A stretch of DNA of 64,000 nucleotides, from NCBI GenBank assembly GCA_964537975.1, contig CAZIDP010000016.1:13524-77523 (forward strand), given 5' to 3'. Numbering within the stretch: position 1 is the first letter of the stretch; the number at the start of each line of letters is the position of its first letter. The notes under the pieces were generated by a model. That model was not told where the DNA came from and ran no database searches. It was given only the letters and a program-made list of their open reading frames with translations. The DNA comes from SCBR16-9 sp964537975 (GTDB lineage Bacteria > Hydrogenedentota > Hydrogenedentia > Hydrogenedentales > SCBR16-9). A program made the translations under genes and the position numbers. Positions 1-8,152 of the stretch are shown here, piece after piece.

Positions 1-861
1 GTTATCACAGTACAGCGTTACCAGGAGCACTTCCTGAAACCGTCCTTTGGCGTCAAGCTCTTCACGGGTCATCGCCATAAATGCAAACAATGGCCGGACT
101 GGATGCCAAATAATAGGTGACATTATTATATAGGTGGTTTCATCCGCCCAGATACTATAACTCATATCCTGGCGGTTCGCAAAGGGAAACAAAGGCAGAC
201 CAGACACATTTCCGGCATCTCCTTCTTGTTCCAATGGATTATTTTCTTCCGGTGTAGCCAAAACATCGTAGAGGAACCAGATGTGCCGCATAGCATCCGC
301 AGGCACCCCATATGCAGGTAATCGGTGAACATATGCCAGGAATTGTCTGTCCGATGACAGCGCATATGATTTTTGGAAGTGTGCCCAAACTTTATCTATG
401 ACTTCTTTGCGCGCCAAATCCAGTATGAAGATTTCGTTGCCACCAAACACCGACACCACCAAGGCGCGATCTCCAGAAGCAAGCAGGATTTCTTCAATAT
501 AAGGTTGACGAAATACGCTTAACTCCAGCACTACGAGTGATTCTGTGCCATCAACGATATCGGAGATAAGCAGTTCAACACCATTGCGCCTGTATTCAAT
601 ATTGAATACTTCCGTCGCCAGCGTTATCCGATATCGTTCATTCTCAACGAAATCACCTTTCTGCATCCCTCTGACTTCTACATCCGAAACGGAAGGGATC
701 GCACTTGCTTTTGTGTCCTGTTGTTCATCTGAAAAGGCTTGGGCAGCCACAGGCAGGGAAATGAATAAGAGGAGTAGTGGTAAGGTGCCAAACACCAGAT
801 TTCTGAAAAGAGACCTCTGATACAAGGATGGAAAGCGAGAAGATACAGGGGTGGTGCGCAT
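1..861 (-). CDS. Exported protein of unknown function, 3' end outside window
   Basis: The frame is open for 287 codons from the ATG at 861 to the left edge, so the C-terminus is missing. The N-terminus has basic residues followed by a hydrophobic stretch (VFGTLPLLLLFISLPVAA) ending near AQA, which is a signal peptide. A strong GGAGGA sits 7 nt before this ATG. An in-frame ATG at 897 has no usable ribosome site, so 861 is preferred. The mature part has short repeated beta-type segments with DLARK and SSDRQFLAYVHR, which look like blades of a beta-propeller; this is a visual impression only. A good sigma70-type promoter and a hairpin leader lie directly upstream. The function is not recognised. 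Confidence 0.75.
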   Translation of the reverse strand, partial: MRTTPVSSRFPSLYQRSLFRNLVFGTLPLLLLFISLPVAAQAFSDEQQDTKASAIPSVSDVEVRGMQKGDFVENERYRITLATEVFNIEYRRNGVELLISDIVDGTESLVVLELSVFRQPYIEEILLASGDRALVVSVFGGNEIFILDLARKEVIDKVWAHFQKSYALSSDRQFLAYVHRLPAYGVPADAMRHIWFLYDVLATPEENNPLEQEGDAGNVSGLPLFPFANRQDMSYSIWADETTYIIMSPIIWHPVRPLFAFMAMTREELDAKGRFQEVLLVTLYCDN

Positions 862-887
862 TTCAATGTCCTCCAAACAGATCACGA

Positions 888-924
888 TGACACCCATCTC
901 CAGCACACCCAGAATTGGGTGTCA
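888..924 (-). promoter_or_regulatory. Hairpin in the 5' leader of the gene ending at 861, with two alternative pairings
   Basis: TGACACCCA (888-896) and TGGGTGTCA (916-924) form a perfect 9-bp inverted repeat. A second copy of ACACCCA at 905-911 can pair with the same TGGGTGT using a GAAT loop. The two pairings are mutually exclusive. The element lies between the promoter at 938-966 and the Shine-Dalgarno of the leftward gene, so it would be at the very 5' end of the mRNA. It could be an operator, an mRNA-stabilising stem or an attenuator; the sequence does not decide. Confidence 0.5.
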
Positions 925-937
925 GCTATTTCTAATT

Positions 938-966
938 AGCATATCTGTTTTACATCAGTAAGTCAA
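938..966 (-). promoter_or_regulatory. Sigma70-type promoter for the leftward gene ending at 861
   Basis: On the minus strand, TTGACT (966-961) and TATGCT (943-938) are separated by exactly 17 nt. The predicted transcript would begin around 930, just ahead of the inverted repeat. Confidence 0.6.
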
Positions 967-1034
967 GCATTAAAATTCACCACGTTAACAACAGAGTTCA
1001 CAAGATATCATTGGAATGATAAGACATGTTCAAT

Positions 1035-1063
1035 TTGTTTAATAAGGGAATTAAATATATAAA
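1035..1063 (+). promoter_or_regulatory. Probable sigma70-type promoter for the peroxiredoxin-like gene
   Basis: TTGTTT (1035-1040) and TATAAA (1058-1063) are separated by 17 nt, 35 nt before the preferred start codon at 1099. Both hexamers are near consensus, but the region is AT-rich, so chance matches are possible. Confidence 0.4.
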
Positions 1064-1098
1064 AATTGTCACCAATTCAAGTAAAACAGGAGCATGTA

Positions 1099-1752
1099 AT
1101 GCTAACACCAAACAGAAAGTACCTTACAGTAATTAACTGCACCATCCCCTATCTCATTGTGTCGTTCTTCATGCTTACCGCGCATGCAAATGAGATCAAG
1201 ACCCCACCGGATAATGCCGAAGATGTTGATCCGATTTCACTTGAAAGTACAATTCCAGAAGTGGAATTGCGAACAGTTGAAAATGAAATCATCACATTGA
1301 AGGAAGTCATTGAAGGCAAGAAAACATTACTGGTTTTTTATCGTGGAGGCTGGTGTATGTATTGCAACATGCAATTGGGGAACCTTGCGACAATATCTGA
1401 GGAGCTGAAATCACAACATATCCAGATCGTCGCAATCAGTCCCGATAAGCCCTCAAATTTAAAATCAACAATAGAAGAGGCAGAGCTGGACTATATGCTG
1501 TTATCAGACTCAAAAGCCAATGCAGCCAAAGCTTTTGGTATTGCTTTTCGCGTTGATGCACAAACACGAGAGCTATACACGGAATATGGAATCGACCTGG
1601 AAGAAGCCAGTGGGGAATCGCATCATTTGCTGCCTGTTCCCGCAGTGTTTTTAGTAGATACAGATGAGACCATTCGATTTGTGCATGTTGATCCGGATTA
1701 CCGCGAGCGATTATCCAATGAAAAATTATTAGAAGCGGTATCAGGCTTATAA
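1099..1752 (+). CDS. Exported AhpC/TSA-family peroxiredoxin-like protein
   Basis: This is a thioredoxin-fold thiol peroxidase-like protein of 217 aa. The ATG at 1099 is chosen because AGGAG ends 6 nt before it; an in-frame start at 1066 has no such site. Residues 1-30 form a signal peptide ending in AHA, so the protein is probably periplasmic. The core contains FYRGGWCMYCN (residues 80-90) with Cys86 and Cys89. This arrangement is typical of the peroxiredoxin-like AhpC/TSA branch, where the first Cys would be peroxidatic and the second could resolve it. Later PAVFLVDTDETI matches the conserved cis-Pro strand. It is monocistronic, diverging from the gene ending at 861. A disulfide oxidoreductase role is the alternative. 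Confidence 0.85.
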   Translation: MLTPNRKYLTVINCTIPYLIVSFFMLTAHANEIKTPPDNAEDVDPISLESTIPEVELRTVENEIITLKEVIEGKKTLLVFYRGGWCMYCNMQLGNLATISEELKSQHIQIVAISPDKPSNLKSTIEEAELDYMLLSDSKANAAKAFGIAFRVDAQTRELYTEYGIDLEEASGESHHLLPVPAVFLVDTDETIRFVHVDPDYRERLSNEKLLEAVSGL

Positions 1753-1817
1753 GGAATCACATACTGCAAATTTTTCCAGATTGTATCTTCAGCAAATTAG
1801 CAAACTAGGCATAAATG

Positions 1818-1867
1818 CCAATCCGTGAGTTTCGGACTCATTAGAATTGGTCCTTATTGCTCTTTTT
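1818..1867 (+). terminator. Possible rho-independent terminator after the peroxiredoxin-like gene
   Basis: A two-step stem is visible: CCAAT (1818-1822) with ATTGG (1846-1850), and TGAGT (1826-1830) with ACTCA (1836-1840). A T-rich stretch follows at about 1859-1867. The gap before the T-tract makes it imperfect. Confidence 0.35.
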
Positions 1868-2035
1868 ATGCAAAATTTATCTTAAAAAGACATTGCTATT
1901 GACCCGATTTTACTGGATAATAATGTAGATATTGATAGCCAGGTTTATCTGAAATCACACATCATTAACGGGGGACACTTGATACTGGCTTTTTATAGGG
2001 CATAACTTATAACTGATCCAAGGGGGAACTTTGCC

Positions 2036-3142
2036 ATGACATCGAAAGAACGCGTAATGACTGCTGTAAATCATCAGGTGCCGGATCGTACCCCGATTCA
2101 AACGTATCTGACACCGGAACTGATGGAGAAGCTTTTCCAGCATTTCAATATCCGTGATTACAATCGTTTGCTCGACATACTCGGCGTTGATTTACGCATG
2201 GTAAATGCGCCTTATGTTGGTAAACTGATTGATCTGCCACCAGGTTCTGATGTTGTGGATGAATGGGGTGTAGGTTATACCCATTTTGATCATGGTCACG
2301 GCGGTAGTTATCCGGAACCAAACTACTTGGCACTAAAAGCTATCGAAACCTGGGAACAATTTGAGGCCTACCCCTGGCCAAGCCCGGACGACTACGATTA
2401 TTCCCAGATTGAAGCTCAATGTGACGCGCTTTCTTATTATGCGGTATGCACAGGACATGCCGGAGCACCGGACATTGTCAATGGCGTGGGACGAGGCCGT
2501 GGAATGGAACAGGTACTCACCGACATCATGATGCAGGACCCGATTGGTGTGGCAATCATCGACAAGCGATGCGATCATTATTATGAAGTGCTGCGACGCA
2601 CACTGGAAGCAGGGAAGGGCAAGATTGATATCTTCTGTACAGGTGAGGATACCGGCAACCAGCTTGGCCCGATGTTTCCCCCGATGGTATTTGATGACTT
2701 TTTCCGACCTCGGCTTCAGCGCTTCTATGACCTTGGTCATGAGTTCGGCTGCAAGGTCATGATGCATTCTTGTGGAAGCACACGCCAACTCATGCCACGC
2801 TTTGTCGAAATGGGCCTGGATATACTGGATGCCATGCAACCAGAACCAACGGGAATGATTCCGGAAGAAATCAAACGAGACCACGGCAATGAATTGGCTT
2901 TCTGCGGACTTATAAGCACCCAGAAGACTCTTCCATTCGGCACGGCAGAAGATTGCAGAGATGAAGCACGACATCGCTTGAGTACCATGACCGTGAATGG
3001 GGGATACATTTTTTCACCGGCACATTGCATCCAGGCAGACAACCCGGTGGAGAATGTGTTGGCGATCTACGAGGAGGCATTGGGATTGGAGCCGGGTGCA
3101 TTCGACGATGGCAGTGCATGGTGTGAGGTGCGCAACGTATGA
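2036..3142 (+). CDS. UroD-family (MtaA/CmuA-like) methyltransferase
   Basis: A 368-aa TIM-barrel protein of the uroporphyrinogen decarboxylase superfamily, in the branch that moves methyl groups to or from corrinoid proteins rather than making haem. It has the methyltransferase-type zinc motif HSCG at residues 244-247 and a further Cys in AHC (329-331), where the family's third zinc ligand is expected. The acidic CTGEDTG stretch (201-207) precedes the zinc motif as in relatives. An AGGGGG ribosome site lies 9 nt before the ATG. The gene stands alone, about 16 kb from the corrinoid island, and no corrinoid gene is next to it. The substrate cannot be inferred from sequence. True haem UroD is unlikely because of the HxC motif. 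Confidence 0.82.
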   Translation: MTSKERVMTAVNHQVPDRTPIQTYLTPELMEKLFQHFNIRDYNRLLDILGVDLRMVNAPYVGKLIDLPPGSDVVDEWGVGYTHFDHGHGGSYPEPNYLALKAIETWEQFEAYPWPSPDDYDYSQIEAQCDALSYYAVCTGHAGAPDIVNGVGRGRGMEQVLTDIMMQDPIGVAIIDKRCDHYYEVLRRTLEAGKGKIDIFCTGEDTGNQLGPMFPPMVFDDFFRPRLQRFYDLGHEFGCKVMMHSCGSTRQLMPRFVEMGLDILDAMQPEPTGMIPEEIKRDHGNELAFCGLISTQKTLPFGTAEDCRDEARHRLSTMTVNGGYIFSPAHCIQADNPVENVLAIYEEALGLEPGAFDDGSAWCEVRNV

Positions 3143-3240
3143 TAATCTCTGTTTTCTCACAAAAAGTGGCACACCATGCCTGTATGAAGTCATTGACACC
3201 TATAATTATTGCTCTTAACTATACATCATGAAGCTGAACG

Positions 3241-4101
3241 CTATGAGGATTCATTCTCTTCAACAGATTGGGAATCTTCAGAATTGCCCGCCAGCTTCAT
3301 GCCACCTTTGTTCTCCGGGTCCAGTGTAAGTATCCGTTGACCAATAGCAGTTGCTTTTTCATTGGCTCCCAGATGTCCGTAACAGACACCCAAACGATTT
3401 AATATATCCAGCAATGAAAAATGCTCGCCATATGCGCTATATTGCACATTGGGCTTGGCTCGGTTTTCTGCTGCATCCAATGCATCCCGGGCTTCAGCAT
3501 ATTTTTGATGCATCATGAGAATTTCGCCACGCAAATAGTATCCCTCAGGATGCTCCGGGCTGGTTTCCACCATCTGGTCTACCTGCCGCATGGCTTCACC
3601 CAGAGCCTGTTCAGCGATAACATGATGACCACCCATGAGGGCTGCCCGTCCCAATAGGTATAAAGTTGAAAATAACGGCTGCCCCATCAGACTTGCAGCC
3701 TGGGCGAGTTGCATTGATTCTTCCCATTTACCTTGATTAAAAGCACAATGCGCTAAACCCAACTGTGCACGTTGATTCGCCGGTTTGACTTGCAACACTT
3801 CATCGAAGACCTGGCTGGCTTCCCGAAACTTTCCCATTTCCATCAGGGCATTACCCAGATCTATCCGGATTGGTATCTGATGCGGCTTTTCCTTGATGAC
3901 ACGCACAAAAAGATCTATGGCATCCTGAAGCTTGCCCATACGCATATAACATCGTCCCAGTTGATGATATGCAGCCAAATAACTATCATCAAGTGTAATG
4001 GTACGATTGAAATGTTGAATTGCCTGTTCAACATCCCCCCGCATCGCAGCGGTAACGCCCTCATCATAATAACTATCTGCTGTATCACCGCCAAAAACCA
4101 T
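3241..4101 (-). CDS. Tetratricopeptide repeat protein
   Basis: A 286-aa protein built of several TPR units. Examples are YLAAYHQLGRCYMRMGKLQDA and the following LGNALMEMGKFREASQVF and LGLAHCAFNQGKWEESMQLA. No signal peptide or membrane segment is visible, so it is probably a cytoplasmic scaffold. The C-terminus is Glu/Ser-rich (SVEENESS). An AAGGAG site precedes the ATG. It is the last gene of a leftward three-gene operon after aroB (33 nt gap). Partners are unknown. Confidence 0.8.
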   Translation of the reverse strand: MVFGGDTADSYYDEGVTAAMRGDVEQAIQHFNRTITLDDSYLAAYHQLGRCYMRMGKLQDAIDLFVRVIKEKPHQIPIRIDLGNALMEMGKFREASQVFDEVLQVKPANQRAQLGLAHCAFNQGKWEESMQLAQAASLMGQPLFSTLYLLGRAALMGGHHVIAEQALGEAMRQVDQMVETSPEHPEGYYLRGEILMMHQKYAEARDALDAAENRAKPNVQYSAYGEHFSLLDILNRLGVCYGHLGANEKATAIGQRILTLDPENKGGMKLAGNSEDSQSVEENESS

Positions 4102-4134
4102 GACTATTCTCCTTGATTAAATACTACTTCAATC

Positions 4135-5226
4135 TCAGCTTCGAATTGCCTCAAGCGCCGAATATACGTGTTCGCGTTGAATATCAGTTCGGTGAACAAC
4201 ATGCCCCAATTCCGTTGCCAGAATGAATTTCAATGTACCGGCACGTGCCTTTTTATCTTTCATCATCGCATTCCAGGTTGCCTCTACGGGCAAATCAGCC
4301 CAATGCGTAGGCAATCCATACGATGAAATACACTTCCGTTGCGTGGCAACAAAAGAATCATCGACCATACCCAGAATCCTGGACAGTTCACCGGCAGCGC
4401 ACATACCTAAAGCGATTGCTTCACCATGCAAAAAGGTTTTGTATGCGGTCACTGCTTCAATTGCATGACCAAAGGTATGCCCGTAATTCAGATTAGCCCG
4501 GACGCCATGCTCCTTTTCATCTTCTGCGACAATTGCTGCCTTGATTTCACAAGAGCGTGCAATGGGATACGCCAATATATCAGGCTCACACTTCAAAATG
4601 CGATTGACATGTGTTTCAACAAATTCGAAGAGTGCTGAATCAGCAATAATTCCATGCTTGATCACCTCCGCCATACCAGCCCGAAGCTCTCGCTCCGGCA
4701 AGGTATCCAGAAAACGCATGTCTATCAATACAGCACAGGGTTGATGAAACACACCTATGGTGTTTTTTCCATACGGATGGTTCACCCCTGTTTTACCACC
4801 AACACTGGAGTCAACCTGCGCTACAATGGTGGTGGGAATTTGTATAAAGGGGATGCCCCGCATGAAAACACCCGCGGCAAACCCGGTAATATCACCCACT
4901 ACACCACCACCCAATGCGATGAGTATGCCTGCCCGGTCCAAGCCTGCCTCCAGTAAGGTACCACAAATTTCTTCAATTCGTATCAGTCGTTTCTGTTCTT
5001 CACCTGCAGGCATTACATGCAGCACACTCGTATATCCGGCTTCCCGTACCAGACACTCAACCTGGTCAGCATATGATGGCGCTACATTTGTATCCGTGAT
5101 GATACCAATGCTTCCTTGAACACCACTTGCTCGAATGAGTTCGGGAAGCAGGTGCAGCACTTCGGTACCAATATGAATGTTGTAGCTGCGCTCACCGAGG
5201 TCTACCGGGATTTTTTTTATATTCAA
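4135..5226 (-). CDS. aroB: 3-dehydroquinate synthase
   Basis: Converts DAHP to 3-dehydroquinate in the shikimate pathway, using NAD and a divalent metal, in the cytoplasm. The 363-aa length is normal. Diagnostic stretches are GGGVVGD (residues 106-112, NAD binding), PTTIVAQVDSSVGGKTGVNH (131-150) and the NYGHTFGHAIE metal-binding helix. These favour AroB over the related 2-deoxy-scyllo-inosose synthases. The only in-frame start at the N-terminus is a TTG at 5226 with a weak GGGAAA upstream. It sits between a Gfo/Idh oxidoreductase (28 nt gap) and a TPR gene, an unusual setting for aroB. Confidence 0.92.
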   Translation of the reverse strand: MNIKKIPVDLGERSYNIHIGTEVLHLLPELIRASGVQGSIGIITDTNVAPSYADQVECLVREAGYTSVLHVMPAGEEQKRLIRIEEICGTLLEAGLDRAGILIALGGGVVGDITGFAAGVFMRGIPFIQIPTTIVAQVDSSVGGKTGVNHPYGKNTIGVFHQPCAVLIDMRFLDTLPERELRAGMAEVIKHGIIADSALFEFVETHVNRILKCEPDILAYPIARSCEIKAAIVAEDEKEHGVRANLNYGHTFGHAIEAVTAYKTFLHGEAIALGMCAAGELSRILGMVDDSFVATQRKCISSYGLPTHWADLPVEATWNAMMKDKKARAGTLKFILATELGHVVHRTDIQREHVYSALEAIRS

Positions 5227-5254
5227 TCGTTTAGTTTCCCAAAAATGCCCCAGA

Positions 5255-6289
5255 TTAATGCTTGAGCGATATGCGTTTACCGGTCATGGCTGATTCTTCA
5301 GCAGCCAGTATGACATCCAAGGATTTCTTGCCTTCCAATCCACTGCAGAAGGGTGCTTCCAAGCCCAGCACTGCCCGCACAAACGCACCGGCAACATCGA
5401 CACCCCAAGAACCTTCATAATGATTTAATGGTCCTGGATTATCAAACACAATTTCACAGGCGGGGTTTACCAGGTTGGCAACCAGTTTACGTTCCGGCTG
5501 ACTGTTGTCAATGCGCAATGTGCCGTTCTCACAATGGAAATTGGTAAAGTTGGCACCCGTTCCCTTGATAGTCCAGGAAGCTGCCAACGTTCCAATCGCC
5601 CCATTCTCAAAACGTATGCAAGAAGAAAAGTTGTCTTCGACATCTGCGTCAGGCTTTTCTAAACACTCCGCAAAAGCAGATATTTCTGTTATTTCCATAC
5701 CGGATAAATACCGAATCAAGTCTGCGGTATGTACGCCCAGGTCGGCCATGGCACCAAACCGTGCTTTGTCTCGTTGGAAAAACCATTTTCCGGTCGGACT
5801 CCAGTATTCCGGTCCACTGTGACCAAACATGGCAGTCACATAGAGAATCTTGCCCAAGATACCACTTTCCAACACTTCTTTCGCTTTTCGATGTGTAGAA
5901 AAACGGCGTTGGCTCTGATTGACCATGATCAATTTGCCCGCCTTTTCTGCAGCATCGATCATCGACTGGGCTTCCTCTGAACTCGTAGCCATGGGCTTTT
6001 CTACAAAGACGTGGCAACCAGCACGGGAGGCGGCAATACTCGCCGGACCATGGAATATGTTGGGCAAACAAATTGAAACAGCGTCAAGACGCTCTTTTTT
6101 CAGCATAATTTCAAAATCTGTATAGACTTGTGCTTCGGGAGCGAAACGGTCTGCCAGCGCTTGGGCCTTGTCTTCTATTAAATCACAAAATGCTACCAGT
6201 TCCGCATGCGGACACACCGAATAATCGGGTACATGCAAACGTTCAGCAATAGCTCCGCAACCTATTATACCTACACGAACTTTACTCAC
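5255..6289 (-). CDS. Gfo/Idh/MocA-family NAD(P)-dependent oxidoreductase
   Basis: A sugar- or inositol-type dehydrogenase of 344 aa. The N-terminal Rossmann fold has GIIGCGAIAE (about residues 7-16), and the family's EKPMA motif lies near residue 98. The C-terminal alpha/beta domain follows. GTG at 6289 is preferred: GGGGGAGG ends 7 nt before it, whereas the in-frame ATG at 6295 is only 1 nt from that site. A TATAAT-like -10 is present at 6329-6324 on the minus strand. It is the first gene of the operon with aroB and the TPR protein. The substrate is not recognisable. Confidence 0.85.
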   Translation of the reverse strand: MSKVRVGIIGCGAIAERLHVPDYSVCPHAELVAFCDLIEDKAQALADRFAPEAQVYTDFEIMLKKERLDAVSICLPNIFHGPASIAASRAGCHVFVEKPMATSSEEAQSMIDAAEKAGKLIMVNQSQRRFSTHRKAKEVLESGILGKILYVTAMFGHSGPEYWSPTGKWFFQRDKARFGAMADLGVHTADLIRYLSGMEITEISAFAECLEKPDADVEDNFSSCIRFENGAIGTLAASWTIKGTGANFTNFHCENGTLRIDNSQPERKLVANLVNPACEIVFDNPGPLNHYEGSWGVDVAGAFVRAVLGLEAPFCSGLEGKKSLDVILAAEESAMTGKRISLKH

Positions 6290-6561
6290 AATCATACCTC
6301 CCCCATCGGGTTATTGATTAGAAATTATACACACTAACATCACTTGATCATACCGTAACCCATTGAAATACACATAATATTATCTGTATCTGCATATCAG
6401 TTGGCATTGCGAGACACACATTCTAGTCAGCAACAGCCCACAGACGCAAGCCCGACACATTATTTCCTTGGAAAAATTACCGAAATGAAATTGAACCTTT
6501 GACTACCGTAATGGGTAGGACAGTATTGTACTCTAAAAAAATATACAATAGGGTAGCAATT

Positions 6562-7377
6562 TCAGGATTTGAGGCGGTGAAAAAGCAACACCAGTCCAAA
6601 TATTGCTGCTTGAACCAAAATGATAACCGGGCCACTGGGCATGTCAAGGTAATACGACGCATATAATCCGGATATGACACTGAACAGACCGATTCCAACT
6701 GATATGAGCGTCATTTGAAAGAAAGTGGCAGCAATTAACCGTGCTGCTGCGGGCGGAAGCACAAGGAATGCAGCCATCAGGACGATACCAACCACTTTAA
6801 TCGAAACTACTATGGCAACAGAGATAGCTACAAAAAGTAGTGAGTCTTCCCGCAATACCGGGAGACGATCTGACTGTGCCAGGGTACGATCAAAGGTGGC
6901 ATAAGCCCAACGACTCCACAAAGGAAGTGTCAACAGGCTCAATGCAGTTATGCTACCAGTAATCCAGAGGTCTGTCACGGTGATTGCAAGAATGGAACCA
7001 AACAAGTAGGTGAAGGCATCACCGGTATACCCTTGCTTCAACGAGAGAAATATGACACCAAGTGCCATAGAAACCGAGAAAAAAATACCAATCGCAGTAT
7101 CCGGCTCTATACCAGAATATTCACGAACCCATACAATCGCCAGGGCAACCAGAACCGTGAATGGAACTGCAATCCACAGGGGGTGAACATTCAGCAAAAT
7201 GCCGAGTGCGACTCCACCGAAAGCGGCATGCGCCAGCCCACTGCCCAGAAAAGCCAGTCGACGTTGCACCACAAGTGGGCCATAATAACTTGAAAGCAAG
7301 CCAACCAGGATGCCACCGATCAAAGCACGTTGCATAAAAGGCATTTCCAATGGCTCAAAGAACATCTCTGTCTCCAT
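6562..7377 (-). CDS. znuB: Zinc/manganese-type ABC transporter permease
   Basis: A 271-aa polytopic membrane protein of the ABC-3 family with many hydrophobic segments. Family-typical features include SYYGPLVVQRRLAFLGSGLAHAAF near the N-terminus and LVLPPAAARLIA in the C-terminal half. It forms the membrane channel for high-affinity metal uptake with the ATPase (overlapping by 23 nt) and the binding protein. Zinc is favoured by the His-rich loop in the binding protein and the divergent zinc-type exporter, but manganese cannot be excluded from the permease itself. It is the last gene of the operon. Confidence 0.88.
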   Translation of the reverse strand: METEMFFEPLEMPFMQRALIGGILVGLLSSYYGPLVVQRRLAFLGSGLAHAAFGGVALGILLNVHPLWIAVPFTVLVALAIVWVREYSGIEPDTAIGIFFSVSMALGVIFLSLKQGYTGDAFTYLFGSILAITVTDLWITGSITALSLLTLPLWSRWAYATFDRTLAQSDRLPVLREDSLLFVAISVAIVVSIKVVGIVLMAAFLVLPPAAARLIAATFFQMTLISVGIGLFSVISGLYASYYLDMPSGPVIILVQAAIFGLVLLFHRLKS

Positions 7378-8152
7378 TGACTAGAGTTTTGTCTGATGTT
7401 TGAAGCTCTTCCGTGCCGGTGTGTGTTGTTTCCACATGTCCGGTAAAGCCAAACATCCTCAATAAACGCTCATTACGTGCCAGAGTTTCAGGTGGGCCAA
7501 AATCGAGCATCTCACGATCAAGCAGAAGGACATGGCTCGCGTGATACCGTGCACCTTCCCAATCGTGGGTAATCATCAGGATCGTCGATTCATTTTCCTT
7601 TTGGTATTTACCCAGAAGATGATACATATCTGCTTCACCCATGGCATCCATCCCTGCCGCGGGTTCATCCAGTATGACCAGACGCGGCTTACGCACCAGA
7701 CTGCGCGCAAGATATACGCGTTGCAGTTCTCCCCCACTCAATGCGCTGATCGGTCGCTCCGCGATTTGGGCAACACCGGTTTGCTCCATGGCCAACAGCG
7801 CTTTCTCACGGTCTTCTTTATTGATACGCCAAGGCCAGCTACGCCGCAATCCTGTAACAACAAGCTCAATCGCCTTGGCTGGAAAACTGCGATCCAATGT
7901 TTTTAACTGTGGGATATACCCCAAGTCAGTTGCTGGAAATTCCGCTGGGGTGTGCCCGAACAGCGTCACCGAACCTTGGCTGGGAGCCAATAAGCCCAGG
8001 ACAATGTGCAGCAAGGTGCTTTTCCCAGCGCCATTGGGACCGATAATGGCAACAAAAGCACCTTCGGGGACAGTAAACGTAACGGATTGCAACGCTTCAA
8101 CCCTGCCAAAACGCATACCAATTCCATCAACAGCAACGGCAACCTTGCTCAT
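7355..8152 (-). CDS. znuC: Zinc/manganese-type ABC transporter ATP-binding protein
   Basis: A 265-aa ABC ATPase that energises metal import from the cytoplasmic face. It has Walker A GPNGAGKST (about residues 38-46), the signature LSGGELQRVYLARSL, Walker B LVILDEPAAGMD and the switch His in MITHDW. The start overlaps the stop of the binding-protein gene by 4 nt (ATGA), and its own 3' end overlaps the permease start, so translation is coupled. The C-terminal ~25 residues beyond the ABC core are family-variable. Confidence 0.9.
   Translation of the reverse strand: MSKVAVAVDGIGMRFGRVEALQSVTFTVPEGAFVAIIGPNGAGKSTLLHIVLGLLAPSQGSVTLFGHTPAEFPATDLGYIPQLKTLDRSFPAKAIELVVTGLRRSWPWRINKEDREKALLAMEQTGVAQIAERPISALSGGELQRVYLARSLVRKPRLVILDEPAAGMDAMGEADMYHLLGKYQKENESTILMITHDWEGARYHASHVLLLDREMLDFGPPETLARNERLLRMFGFTGHVETTHTGTEELQTSDKTLVNGDRDVL

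Noticed and set aside
2333..2974. 213-aa open frame antisense to the UroD-like gene at 2036-3142
   Set aside because: The plus-strand gene has clear family motifs; the antisense frame has none and no start signal.
6477..6698. 73-aa frame on the minus strand overlapping the end of znuB
   Set aside because: It begins inside the permease gene in another frame, has no ribosome site and no recognisable features.
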